Part shown: positions 43,588-50,789 of the stretch, piece by piece | Position numbering within the stretch: the first letter of the stretch is position 1 | Layout of the letters: the number at the start of each line of letters is the position of its first letter | NCBI GenBank assembly: GCA_034434235.1 | Contig: DAOTZV010000098.1 | Coordinates: 1 to 64,000, forward strand | From: CAKZKT01 sp034434235 | GTDB lineage: Bacteria > Chloroflexota > Anaerolineae > CG2-30-64-16 | DNA: 64,000 nt | Direction of reading: 5' to 3' | Notes under the pieces: generated by a model | Told to the model about the DNA's origin: nothing | Database searches by the model: none | What the model saw: only the letters and a program-made list of their open reading frames with translations | Position numbers and translations under genes: made by a program

Positions 43588-44525
43588 ACCAGGAGCCGCT
43601 CGATCTCCGCGAGGGACGCGACCCGCGTTCGTTGCACTTCTCGCCGCCAGCCGAGCACCTTCGGCAGGCCGAGCAGGCCCGCGATCTGGCCCCGCAAACG
43701 GGCGCGGGCGGCCGCGCCGCGCCATGCGGCCAGCGCGTCGCGCGCGATCTTGAGCTGGGCCGCGACGATGGAACCGAAGTGCCGGCGGATGAGCGGGCCG
43801 GGCATGTCCTTGGCGATCACCCATAGCGTGTTGCGGCCCACGTAGAAGCTGGCCAGCGTGCCGCCGCCGGTGGCGCTCAGGTGATGATAGAGCCGGGCTT
43901 GCGGCGCAAAGACGGCGCGCCATCCCAAGAGTTGCAGCCGCCACGCCAGATCCACGTCCTCCAGGTACATGAAGAGCCGCTCGTCGAATCCGCCGGCCTG
44001 CTCCCACGCCGTCCGCCGGTAGGCCACCCCGCCGCCGCACCCGCCGAAGATCTCCAGGTCGGCGTCGTATTGGCCCGTATCCCGCTCCCACACCCCGCGG
44101 TTGCGCGGGATGCCGTCCGCGGCCATGATGTCGCCCGCGTTGTGGAGGGTGTCTCGGCGATCGAAGAGGAGCATCTTGCTGGCGATCGCGGCCGCCTGCG
44201 GATGCGCCCGTGCGGCCTCGACGAGCGCGGCCAACCAGCCCGGCTCGACCTCGGTGTCGTTGTTCAGCATCACCAGCAGGTCGCCCCGCGCGGCCCGCGC
44301 ACCGGCATTGCAGGCCGCGGCCAATCCGCTATTGCGCGGCATCTGGACGACGCGGACATCGGGGTAGTGCTGGCGCACGAAGGCCACCGAATCATCCGAG
44401 GAAGCATCGTCCACCAGGATGACCTCGGTCTTCTCCCGGCCATACGTCTGGCCGGCCACGGCGTCCAGGCAGGTCGTCAGGAAGCGCCGGCCGTTGTAGT
44501 TGGGGATGATGATGCTCACGTTCAT
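43560..44525 (-). CDS. Glycosyltransferase family 2
   Basis: A 321-residue GT-A glycosyltransferase. SIIIPNYNGRRFLTTCLDAV and LVDDASSDDS form the nucleotide-binding start; VMLNNDTEVEPGWLAAL gives the acidic metal motif; GGFDERLFMYLEDVDLAWRL is the acceptor-side motif. A C-terminal helical extension (about 250-321) is present. It is last in the PCMT-RmlD-GT2 transcript and overlaps RmlD by ATGA. It resembles, but is not a copy of, the GT2 at 2721. Confidence 0.9.
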   Translation of the reverse strand: MNVSIIIPNYNGRRFLTTCLDAVAGQTYGREKTEVILVDDASSDDSVAFVRQHYPDVRVVQMPRNSGLAAACNAGARAARGDLLVMLNNDTEVEPGWLAALVEAARAHPQAAAIASKMLLFDRRDTLHNAGDIMAADGIPRNRGVWERDTGQYDADLEIFGGCGGGVAYRRTAWEQAGGFDERLFMYLEDVDLAWRLQLLGWRAVFAPQARLYHHLSATGGGTLASFYVGRNTLWVIAKDMPGPLIRRHFGSIVAAQLKIARDALAAWRGAAARARLRGQIAGLLGLPKVLGWRREVQRTRVASLAEIERLLVHPEPRPSL

Positions 44526-45361
44526 GGGGTGAGGGTCGCCATGTAGTCGGCCAAAGCCTCTTGCCACGGCCGCAACGCGATGCCCAGGCCGGCCGCGGCG
44601 GTGTTCGCCAGCACCGCGTGCAACGGCGGCCGCGAGGGCCGCGGCCAGTCGGCGGCCAGGATCGGCGCGATGGGCATGTCGGGCCGGCCGGCCAGGCGCA
44701 TGATCTCGCGCGCCCACTCGTAGCGCGAGCAGAAGCCGGCGTTCGTCAGGTGATAGATGCCGTGGTGGCCGGTCGCCGTCAGCCGGACGATGGCCGCGGC
44801 CAGGTCGGGCGCATAGGTCGGATTGCCGAACTCGTCGGCCGCCACGCGCAGCGCGGGGGACTGCGCGGCCGCGGCCAGGATCTTGGTGACGAAGTTGGTG
44901 CCGCCCGGGCCGAAGAGCCAGGCGATGCGCACGATGTAGAAGCGGCCTCCCAACAGGTCGCGCACGATCTGTTCGCCGGCGGCCTTGCTGCGCGCGTACA
45001 CGCTCATCGGATTGGGCAGGTCCCACTCGCGATAGAGGTCGCGGCGGGTGCCGTCGAACACCTCGTTCGTGCTGATGTGCAACAGGGTCGCGGCGGCCCG
45101 TTGTGCGGCCAGCGCGACGTTCTGCGTGCCGAACGCGTTGACGCGGAAGGCCCGCTCCGGATCCTTCTCGCAGCCGTCCACGTCGGTGTAAGCGGCGGCA
45201 TGGATCACCAGGTCGGGCCGCCACGCGGCCAGGCGATCGCTCATCTCGGCTTGCGTGATGTCTTCCTCGGGCAGATCAATGCCCCACAGTTCGTGGCCGG
45301 CAAAAGCGGCCATCAACTGACGGCCGAGTTGCCCCTTTGCTCCCGTAATTGCAATTCGCAT
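44522..45361 (-). CDS. RmlD-like sugar-nucleotide reductase
   Basis: A 279-residue extended SDR of the dTDP-4-dehydrorhamnose reductase family, which makes dTDP-rhamnose or a related deoxysugar. ITGAKGQLGRQL binds the cofactor, VIHAAAYTDVDGCEKDP and STNEVFDG mark the substrate side, and YARSK gives the catalytic pair. GNPTYAPDLAAAI is also typical. No rmlA, rmlB or rmlC genes are close, so the exact sugar is open. It overlaps PCMT by one base and GT2 by four. Confidence 0.9.
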   Translation of the reverse strand: MRIAITGAKGQLGRQLMAAFAGHELWGIDLPEEDITQAEMSDRLAAWRPDLVIHAAAYTDVDGCEKDPERAFRVNAFGTQNVALAAQRAAATLLHISTNEVFDGTRRDLYREWDLPNPMSVYARSKAAGEQIVRDLLGGRFYIVRIAWLFGPGGTNFVTKILAAAAQSPALRVAADEFGNPTYAPDLAAAIVRLTATGHHGIYHLTNAGFCSRYEWAREIMRLAGRPDMPIAPILAADWPRPSRPPLHAVLANTAAAGLGIALRPWQEALADYMATLTP

Positions 45362-46089
45362 CAATAGTAGTCTCCGTTGTAGACCGAAGCGCGATTGTCC
45401 TGGGGGAAGAGCATCTGCAGTTCCTTCCGGATGGCCTCCAGGGCCGGATCGGCCTCTTCCTGCCTGCGCGATGCGGTGGCCACCAGCGGCACGAAGCGCA
45501 CCTCGGCCAGGAACTCGCGGCGAAAATGCCCCCCTTCCTTGTGGATGCACCACAAGATCTGGTCCCAGCTCGTTTCCCCGATCGGGATCACCATGCGGCC
45601 GCCCTCGGCGAGCTGGGCGGCCAGGGCCGGCGGCACATCGGCCGAGGCCGCGGTGACGATGATCGCGTCGTAGGGCGCATGTTCCGGCCACCCCAGCCGG
45701 CCGTCGCCCATTTTGACCTGCACCGGATAGCCCAGGGCCTTCAGGCGTTGCCGGGCGCTTTCGGCCAGCTCGGGCACGGTCTCCACGCTCCACACGTGCG
45801 GCGTGATGTGGGCCAGGACCGCGGCCTGGTAGCCGGAGCCGGTGCCGATCTCCAGGACGCGACTGGTGGGGGTGAGGCGCAACGCCTGCGTCATCAGCGC
45901 GACGATGTAGGGCTGGGAGATCGTCTGGTTGTGGCCGATGGGCAACGGGACATCGTCGTAGGCGTGGTCGCGGTAGTGGGCCGGCACAAACAGGTGGCGC
46001 GGCACGGCAATCATGGCCGCGCGCACGGCCGGATCGGTGATGTCCGGCCAACGCGCGAGCCACTCGGTAGCCCGTGTCTGCTCGCTCAT
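45361..46089 (-). CDS. pcm: Protein-L-isoaspartate O-methyltransferase
   Basis: A 242-residue methyltransferase that marks damaged Asp/Asn sites in proteins for repair. The SAM motif is VLEIGTGSGYQAAVLA. PLPIGHNQTISQPYIVALM is the family hallmark, and APYDAIIVTAASADVPPAL follows. The length is slightly above the usual 210-220 because of the C-terminal extension. It is the first gene of the PCMT-RmlD-GT2 set; the mixture of protein repair and glycan genes may be accidental. Confidence 0.93.
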   Translation of the reverse strand: MSEQTRATEWLARWPDITDPAVRAAMIAVPRHLFVPAHYRDHAYDDVPLPIGHNQTISQPYIVALMTQALRLTPTSRVLEIGTGSGYQAAVLAHITPHVWSVETVPELAESARQRLKALGYPVQVKMGDGRLGWPEHAPYDAIIVTAASADVPPALAAQLAEGGRMVIPIGETSWDQILWCIHKEGGHFRREFLAEVRFVPLVATASRRQEEADPALEAIRKELQMLFPQDNRASVYNGDYY

Positions 46090-46105
46090 GGCAGGGCCTC
46101 CAGAT

Positions 46106-46301
46106 GTAGGGCGAGCTCAAGCTCGCCTTACGCCGTAGGGCGAGATCGCTCTTCCATGTTGTAGGGCGAGCTTAAGCTCGCCTTACGCCGTAGGGCGAGA
46201 TCGCTCTTCCATGTTGTAGGGCGAGCTTAAGCTCGCCTTACGCCGTAGGGCGAGATCGCTCTTCCATGTTGTAGGGCGAGCTCAAGCTCGCCTTACGCCA
46301 C
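46106..46301. repeat. 55-bp tandem array of GTAGGGCGA palindromes
   Basis: A 55-bp unit starts at 46106, 46161, 46216 and 46271; the last copy is partial. Each unit has a palindrome with arms GTAGGGCGAGCT / AGCTCGCCTTAC plus a half copy GTAGGGCGAGATCGCTCTTC. The last copy encodes the end of the downstream-strand flavoprotein. Confidence 0.95.
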
Positions 46302-47529
46302 ATAAGATGTCGCGCCATGTGCGCGGGGAGAACGCCAGCCAGGGGGAAGCGACCCCCAGGTTGATGCCGGCGATGGTGCGCGCCAGATAGGGCCGGTGCT
46401 GTGCCTGGCGAATCAGGACGTTCAAGGCGCGCGGGCCGGTGGCCAGGCGCAACAGCACGCGAATGCCGCGGAAGAAGCCCGCGTACCGGCCGCGCAGGTC
46501 ACGGTCGTAACGCCGCAAACCGCCGGCCGTCAGGTCGCCGGCCGCCAGGACCGTGTGGATGGCTTCGGCGGCCAGTTCCGCGCTCTCCATCGCCAGGTCT
46601 ATTCCTTCGCCGGTCACCGGATTGACCAGCCCCGCGGCCTCGCCGATCACGAGAAAGCCATCGCCGCTTGTCCGGCAGCGCGGGAAGTCTATGCGGATCG
46701 GATAGCCCTTGATCGGTCCGGCCGGCACGGCCGCGGCCAGCCGCCGGTGACGACGGAGGAACTCGTCCAATCGGCTGCGCAGGTTGATCGCGGGCCCGGT
46801 CCCGTCGCGGGCCAGGACGCCGAGTCCGATGTTGGCGCGATCCTCTCCCACCGGAAAGACCCATCCGTAGCCCGGCGCCAGGTCGGCGTCGAAGTAGAAC
46901 TCGAACGCATCGGTCAGATCGGGCACGCGCGCGAAGTAGCCGCGCACGGCGTTGATCCCCGGCGGCATGGCCCGCAACACGCCGAACGCGCGCAACAGAC
47001 CGATGGCCGCGCCCGTCGCCAGCACGGTGATCCGGGCGTGCACCCGCAGCGGCCCATCGGCCGTCCGGGCCTCGACGCCGATCACGGTCCGGCGGCCTGC
47101 GCCGGTCGGCGCTCCGTAGAGCGGCCGTTCCGCGTCCACGCCGCCCCGGAAGCGTGCGCCCTGGCTCACGGCGTGGCGGCGCAGGTAATCATCGAGCTCG
47201 AACCGCGGCACCACCAGCCCGAAGGTCGGCAGGCCCAGGTCGTAGTCGGCGAAGCGCATCAGCCACCGGTCGCCGTTCGGCGCATGCAACAGCGCCGCGT
47301 GGATGCGGCGATAGCCGTTCGCCGCCAGGCCATCCAGCAGGCCCAATCGCGCCAGCGCCCCGACCGCACGCGGGGTAAGGCCGTCGCCGCACGTCTTGTC
47401 GCGGGGAAAGATCGCGCGATCCAGCAACAGCACATCGTGGCCCCGGCCGGCCAGCAACGCCGCCAGCGTACTGCCGGCCGGTCCCGCGCCCACGATCACG
47501 ATCTCGGCCGTATCCTCTCGGTATGCCAT
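46282..47529 (-). CDS. Geranylgeranyl reductase family flavoprotein
   Basis: A 415-residue FAD-dependent oxidoreductase that reduces isoprenoid double bonds or acts on related lipids. The FAD motif is IVGAGPAGSTLAALLAGRG, then LDRAIFPRDKTCGDGLTPRA. GYGWVFPVGEDRANIGLGVL and FLVIGEAAGLVNPVTGEGID are family motifs. It might saturate the side chain of menaquinone or another polyprenyl compound; this cannot be decided here. The last residues (GVRRA) and the TGA stop come from the fourth copy of the 55-bp repeat, so the original C-terminus was probably altered. It follows the ABC ATPase gene on the same strand. Confidence 0.9.
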   Translation of the reverse strand: MAYREDTAEIVIVGAGPAGSTLAALLAGRGHDVLLLDRAIFPRDKTCGDGLTPRAVGALARLGLLDGLAANGYRRIHAALLHAPNGDRWLMRFADYDLGLPTFGLVVPRFELDDYLRRHAVSQGARFRGGVDAERPLYGAPTGAGRRTVIGVEARTADGPLRVHARITVLATGAAIGLLRAFGVLRAMPPGINAVRGYFARVPDLTDAFEFYFDADLAPGYGWVFPVGEDRANIGLGVLARDGTGPAINLRSRLDEFLRRHRRLAAAVPAGPIKGYPIRIDFPRCRTSGDGFLVIGEAAGLVNPVTGEGIDLAMESAELAAEAIHTVLAAGDLTAGGLRRYDRDLRGRYAGFFRGIRVLLRLATGPRALNVLIRQAQHRPYLARTIAGINLGVASPWLAFSPRTWRDILCGVRRA

Positions 47530-47540
47530 GTTGGTTTTAA

Positions 47541-47570
47541 TGAAATAGGGAGGGGTCCATCCCCCTCCCT
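47541..47570 (-). terminator. Hairpin after the ABC ATPase gene
   Basis: A perfect 9-bp stem, AGGGAGGGG / CCCCTCCCT, with a 6-nt loop; on the minus strand it is followed by ATTTCATTAAAA. It separates the ATPase from the flavoprotein gene, perhaps incompletely. Confidence 0.5.
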
Positions 47571-47612
47571 AGCCCGACCTCAAAAGGTCAATCTTCGTCC
47601 GTCATGAGGCGA

Positions 47613-48719
47613 TCAAGGCAGATCCAGCGTCTTCTCGCTCTGCGGATCGAACAGGTGCATGTTGTCCATGTTGAACAACACGTCTATCATCTCGCCGGCG
47701 TGCGTGCGGGTGCGCGGGTCGACGCGGGCGATGAACTGCTTCTTGCCGGAAAGCAGGTACAGGAAGATCTCGTTGCCCATCAACTCGGTCACGTCCACCT
47801 CGGCGGTCACCTTCGCGGGGGTGATGCCGGGCGCCGCGTACTCGGCCGCGTAGATGTCCTCGGGCCGGATGCCGAAGATCACCTTCTGGCCCTTGTAGGG
47901 CAGATAGAGGGGCCGCCGCTTATCGGGCACCTGCACCTTGAACGTGCCGCTGTCCACGAACAGCTTGCCGTCCTGCTCCACCAGGGTCGCGTCGAAGAAG
48001 TTCATGGACGGGCTGCCGATGAAGCCGGCCACGAACACGTTGCCGGGATGGTCGTAGAGGTTCTGCGGCGTGTCAATCTGCTGCAGGATGCCGTCCTTCA
48101 TCACCGCGATGCGGGTGGCCATGGTCATGGCCTCCACCTGGTCGTGCGTCACGTAGATGAAGGTGGTGCCCAGCCGCTGATGCAGCTTGCTCAGTTCGGC
48201 GCGGGTTTGCACGCGCAGCTTGGCGTCCAGGTTAGAGAGCGGCTCGTCGAAGAGGAAGACGGCCGGATCGCGCACGATGGCGCGGCCCACGGCCACGCGC
48301 TGGCGCTGGCCGCCGGAGAGCTGCTTGGGCTTGCGGTCGAGCAACTGGCTGATCCCCAGGATCTCGGCGGCTTCCTTGACCTTGCGATCGATCTCGGCCT
48401 TGGGCACCTTGCGCAGCTTCAAGCCGAATGCCATGTTGTCGTACACGCTCATATGCGGGTAGAGCGCGTAGCTTTGGAACACCATGGCGATATCGCGATC
48501 CTTGGGGGGTACATCGTTGACCAGCCGATCGCCGATGTAGATGCGGCCGTCGGTGATCTCCTCCAGCCCGGCGAGGAGGCGCAGGCTGGTGGTCTTGCCG
48601 CAGCCGGACGGACCGACGAAGACGAGGAATTCCTTATCGGCGATGGCGACGCTCAGGTCGTTGACGGCAATGACATCGCCGAATCGCTTGGTCACATGAT
48701 CGTAAGTTACACTGGCCAT
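47613..48719 (-). CDS. MsmK/UgpC-type ABC transporter ATPase
   Basis: A 368-residue sugar-importer ATPase. Walker A GPSGCGKTTS, Q-loop FQSYALYPHMSV, signature LSGGQRQRVAVGRAI, Walker B FLFDEPLSNLDAKLR and H-loop VTHDQVEA are present. A TOBE/MalK-like domain follows (FGIRPEDIY, then DVTELMGNEIFLYLL). Such ATPases often serve several permeases encoded elsewhere, which fits its isolation. ATG 48719 starts the conserved region; an upstream in-frame ATG at 48770 adds non-conserved residues. The promoter lies about 330 bp upstream, giving a long leader. Confidence 0.92.
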   Translation of the reverse strand: MASVTYDHVTKRFGDVIAVNDLSVAIADKEFLVFVGPSGCGKTTSLRLLAGLEEITDGRIYIGDRLVNDVPPKDRDIAMVFQSYALYPHMSVYDNMAFGLKLRKVPKAEIDRKVKEAAEILGISQLLDRKPKQLSGGQRQRVAVGRAIVRDPAVFLFDEPLSNLDAKLRVQTRAELSKLHQRLGTTFIYVTHDQVEAMTMATRIAVMKDGILQQIDTPQNLYDHPGNVFVAGFIGSPSMNFFDATLVEQDGKLFVDSGTFKVQVPDKRRPLYLPYKGQKVIFGIRPEDIYAAEYAAPGITPAKVTAEVDVTELMGNEIFLYLLSGKKQFIARVDPRTRTHAGEMIDVLFNMDNMHLFDPQSEKTLDLP

Positions 48720-49046
48720 CTGGTGTCTTTGCTCCTGATGTAGGATGAAATACGCCGGCGTTGCCGGCAAAGGGGCCGGACAAACAGAACTCTTCGGTTG
48801 GGAGCTTCAGCTTTGCCGATTGGAAGGCTGGGCCGCGCCCTCGCGCATCCAATGACCAAGATCGGCGCCGGTGAAAGTCCCAGGCACACTGCCAAAACCG
48901 CTTTGCCACGGCCTCGGAAACGAGCAGGCGAGATCAGGCAATCGGTCGGTCGCGAACGTTGCACCTCCTGGCGATGGATTCAAGGAGCTTCTCTCGGCTC
49001 ATGCGCAACGCCTGGTCCACATCGCGCGCCCCAAGAAGCTGGCGTG
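48720..49046. other. Long untranslated leader of the ABC ATPase gene
   Basis: About 325 bp without a credible gene on either strand, between the ATPase start and its likely promoter. I recognise no riboswitch motif. It could still be regulatory, given its length. Confidence 0.5.
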
Positions 49047-49076
49047 ATTCTACCACAACCTGATACAAAGTGGCAA
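49047..49076 (-). promoter_or_regulatory. Promoter of the ABC ATPase gene
   Basis: On the minus strand: TTGCCA (49076-49071), 18 nt, TAGAAT (49052-49047). Confidence 0.6.
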
Positions 49077-49099
49077 GTTCGCGCAAGATGAGATACAAT
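49071..49099 (+). promoter_or_regulatory. Promoter of the phosphatase-MFS-helicase genes
   Basis: TGGCAA (49071-49076, weak), 17 nt, TACAAT (49094-49099). The -35 region is shared with the divergent ABC promoter. Confidence 0.5.
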
Positions 49100-49134
49100 C
49101 GTCACACAGACACTTCTTACAGGACGGTTCCATC

Positions 49135-49587
49135 ATGGATGATCAGCCCCTGCACTCGCTCTACAACTATCGCCGCGTTTCCGAACGCATCGCTACATCG
49201 GGGATGCCGACCGCCGAACAGTTGGCCGCCATTGCGCGCGCCGGCTTCGATGTGGTGATCAACCTGGATCAGCTCGACTCTCGCCATGCCTTGCCCGACG
49301 AACGGCAGATGGTCACGGCGCTGGGGCTGATCTATGAGCAGATCCCGGTGGTCTGGGACAATCCCGGCCATGCCCAGGTCGTCCAGTTTCTGGACGCGCT
49401 CGATCGTCACGCCGATAAACGCGTCTTCGTGCATTGCGTCGCCAACTACCGGGCGTCCGTGTTCATTGCGCTCTACCGCATCCTTCGACTGGGCTGGCCG
49501 CCGGCCGAGGCGCTGGCCGACATGATGACCGTCTGGCAGCCGAACCCAACCTGGCAGGCGTTCATCGAAAGCGAGCTGGCGCAATGA
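49135..49587 (+). CDS. Protein tyrosine phosphatase-like protein
   Basis: A 150-residue phosphatase of the dual-specificity/DUF442-like group. The P-loop HCVANYRAS has the catalytic Cys and Arg (HCx5R). The upstream region (RIATSGMPTAEQLAAIARAG, then DVVINLDQLDSRHALPDE) is typical of beta-lactamase-hydrolase-like phosphatases. The usual general-acid Asp cannot be assigned with confidence. It is coupled by ATGA to the MFS gene. The substrate is unknown. Confidence 0.85.
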   Translation: MDDQPLHSLYNYRRVSERIATSGMPTAEQLAAIARAGFDVVINLDQLDSRHALPDERQMVTALGLIYEQIPVVWDNPGHAQVVQFLDALDRHADKRVFVHCVANYRASVFIALYRILRLGWPPAEALADMMTVWQPNPTWQAFIESELAQ

Positions 49588-50780
49588 GCACAATTGCAAG
49601 CAAACTCCCGACCTTTGCCCGCAGCAGACAATTCAGCTATGCCGCCGCCTACTACATCGGCTTCGTTGCCCTCGGGCTGGCCGCGGCCGTGATGGGGCCA
49701 ACTTTGCTTGGCCTGGCCAGGCACACCGGATCCACGATCGGCCAGGTCAGCTTCCTGTTCACGGCGCGCGCGTTGGGCTACTTGATCGGCTCGCTGATCA
49801 GCGGCCGACTGTATGACCGGCTGCCGGGCCATCGGGTGATGATGAGCGTGCTGCTCCTGATCGCCGGGATGCTGCTGTTGACGCCGATGATCCCGTTGCT
49901 GTGGCTGTTGGCCGCCGTCATGCTCGTGTGGGGCGTGGGCGAAGGCGCGCTGGATGTGGGCGGCAACACGCTCCTGGTCTGGGTCTATCGCGAGCAGGTC
50001 GCGCCGTACATGAACGCGCTGCACTTCTTCTTCGGCGTGGGCGCGTTCATCTCGCCGATCATCGTGGCGCAGGCGATCCAGGCGACCGGCGACATCGTGT
50101 TGGCCTATTGGGCGCTGGCCGCACTGATGTTGCCGGCCCTGGTGTGGCTGAGCCGGCTGCCCAGTCCGCCGCGCCAGGTCGTCACCGAGGCGCATCGTTC
50201 GGGCCGCACGAACTGGAAGATGCTGCTCCTGCTGGTGCTTTCGTTCTATGTGTACGTCGGCGCGGAGCTGAGCCTGGGGAACTGGCTTTCTACCTATGCC
50301 GTCAAGCTCCGCCTGGCCAACGCCGCGGGCGCGGCGTATCTCACTTCGGCGTTTTGGGGCGCGTTCACGGCCGGCCGGCTGATCTCGATTCCGCTCGCCA
50401 CGCGCTTTGCCGAGCGCACCGTCCTCCTGGCCGACTTGGTCGGCGCGCTGGCCTTCATCGTGCTCATGTTGATCTTCCCGCATTCGACGGTCGCCTTGTG
50501 GATCGGCGCGTGCGGCGCGGGCTTTGCCATGGCCTCGATCTTCCCCACGATGATCTCGTTCGCCCAACACCACATGACGATCACCGGCCAGGTCACCAGT
50601 TTCTTCCTGGCGGGTTCGAGCCTGGGCAGCATGACGCTGCCGTTGCTGATCGGCCAGTTGTTCGACTCGGTCGGGCCATCCGTCATGGTCATGTTTGTCG
50701 CAGCCGCCCTGCTGATCGAACTGGCGCTCTACGGGCTGCTGCTGATGCTTGTCGCGAGGAAAAGGGAAAAATCGGAGTAA
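49584..50780 (+). CDS. MFS transporter
   Basis: A 398-residue transporter with about twelve membrane helices, closest in pattern to fucose-permease-like MFS proteins. The inter-helix-2/3 motif is LISGRLYDRLPGHRVMM, and WGVGEGALDVGGNTLLVW is characteristic of the FHS group. The second half begins after a charged loop (SGRTNWKMLLLL). The substrate is unknown; the preceding phosphatase gives no direct hint. The start overlaps the phosphatase stop, and the helicase starts 9 bp after its end. Confidence 0.88.
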   Translation: MSTIASKLPTFARSRQFSYAAAYYIGFVALGLAAAVMGPTLLGLARHTGSTIGQVSFLFTARALGYLIGSLISGRLYDRLPGHRVMMSVLLLIAGMLLLTPMIPLLWLLAAVMLVWGVGEGALDVGGNTLLVWVYREQVAPYMNALHFFFGVGAFISPIIVAQAIQATGDIVLAYWALAALMLPALVWLSRLPSPPRQVVTEAHRSGRTNWKMLLLLVLSFYVYVGAELSLGNWLSTYAVKLRLANAAGAAYLTSAFWGAFTAGRLISIPLATRFAERTVLLADLVGALAFIVLMLIFPHSTVALWIGACGAGFAMASIFPTMISFAQHHMTITGQVTSFFLAGSSLGSMTLPLLIGQLFDSVGPSVMVMFVAAALLIELALYGLLLMLVARKREKSE

Positions 50781-50789
50781 AACACGCCC

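Noticed and set aside
46106..46301. Possible CRISPR array from the regular 55-bp spacing
   Set aside because: The whole unit is repeated, including the supposed spacer.
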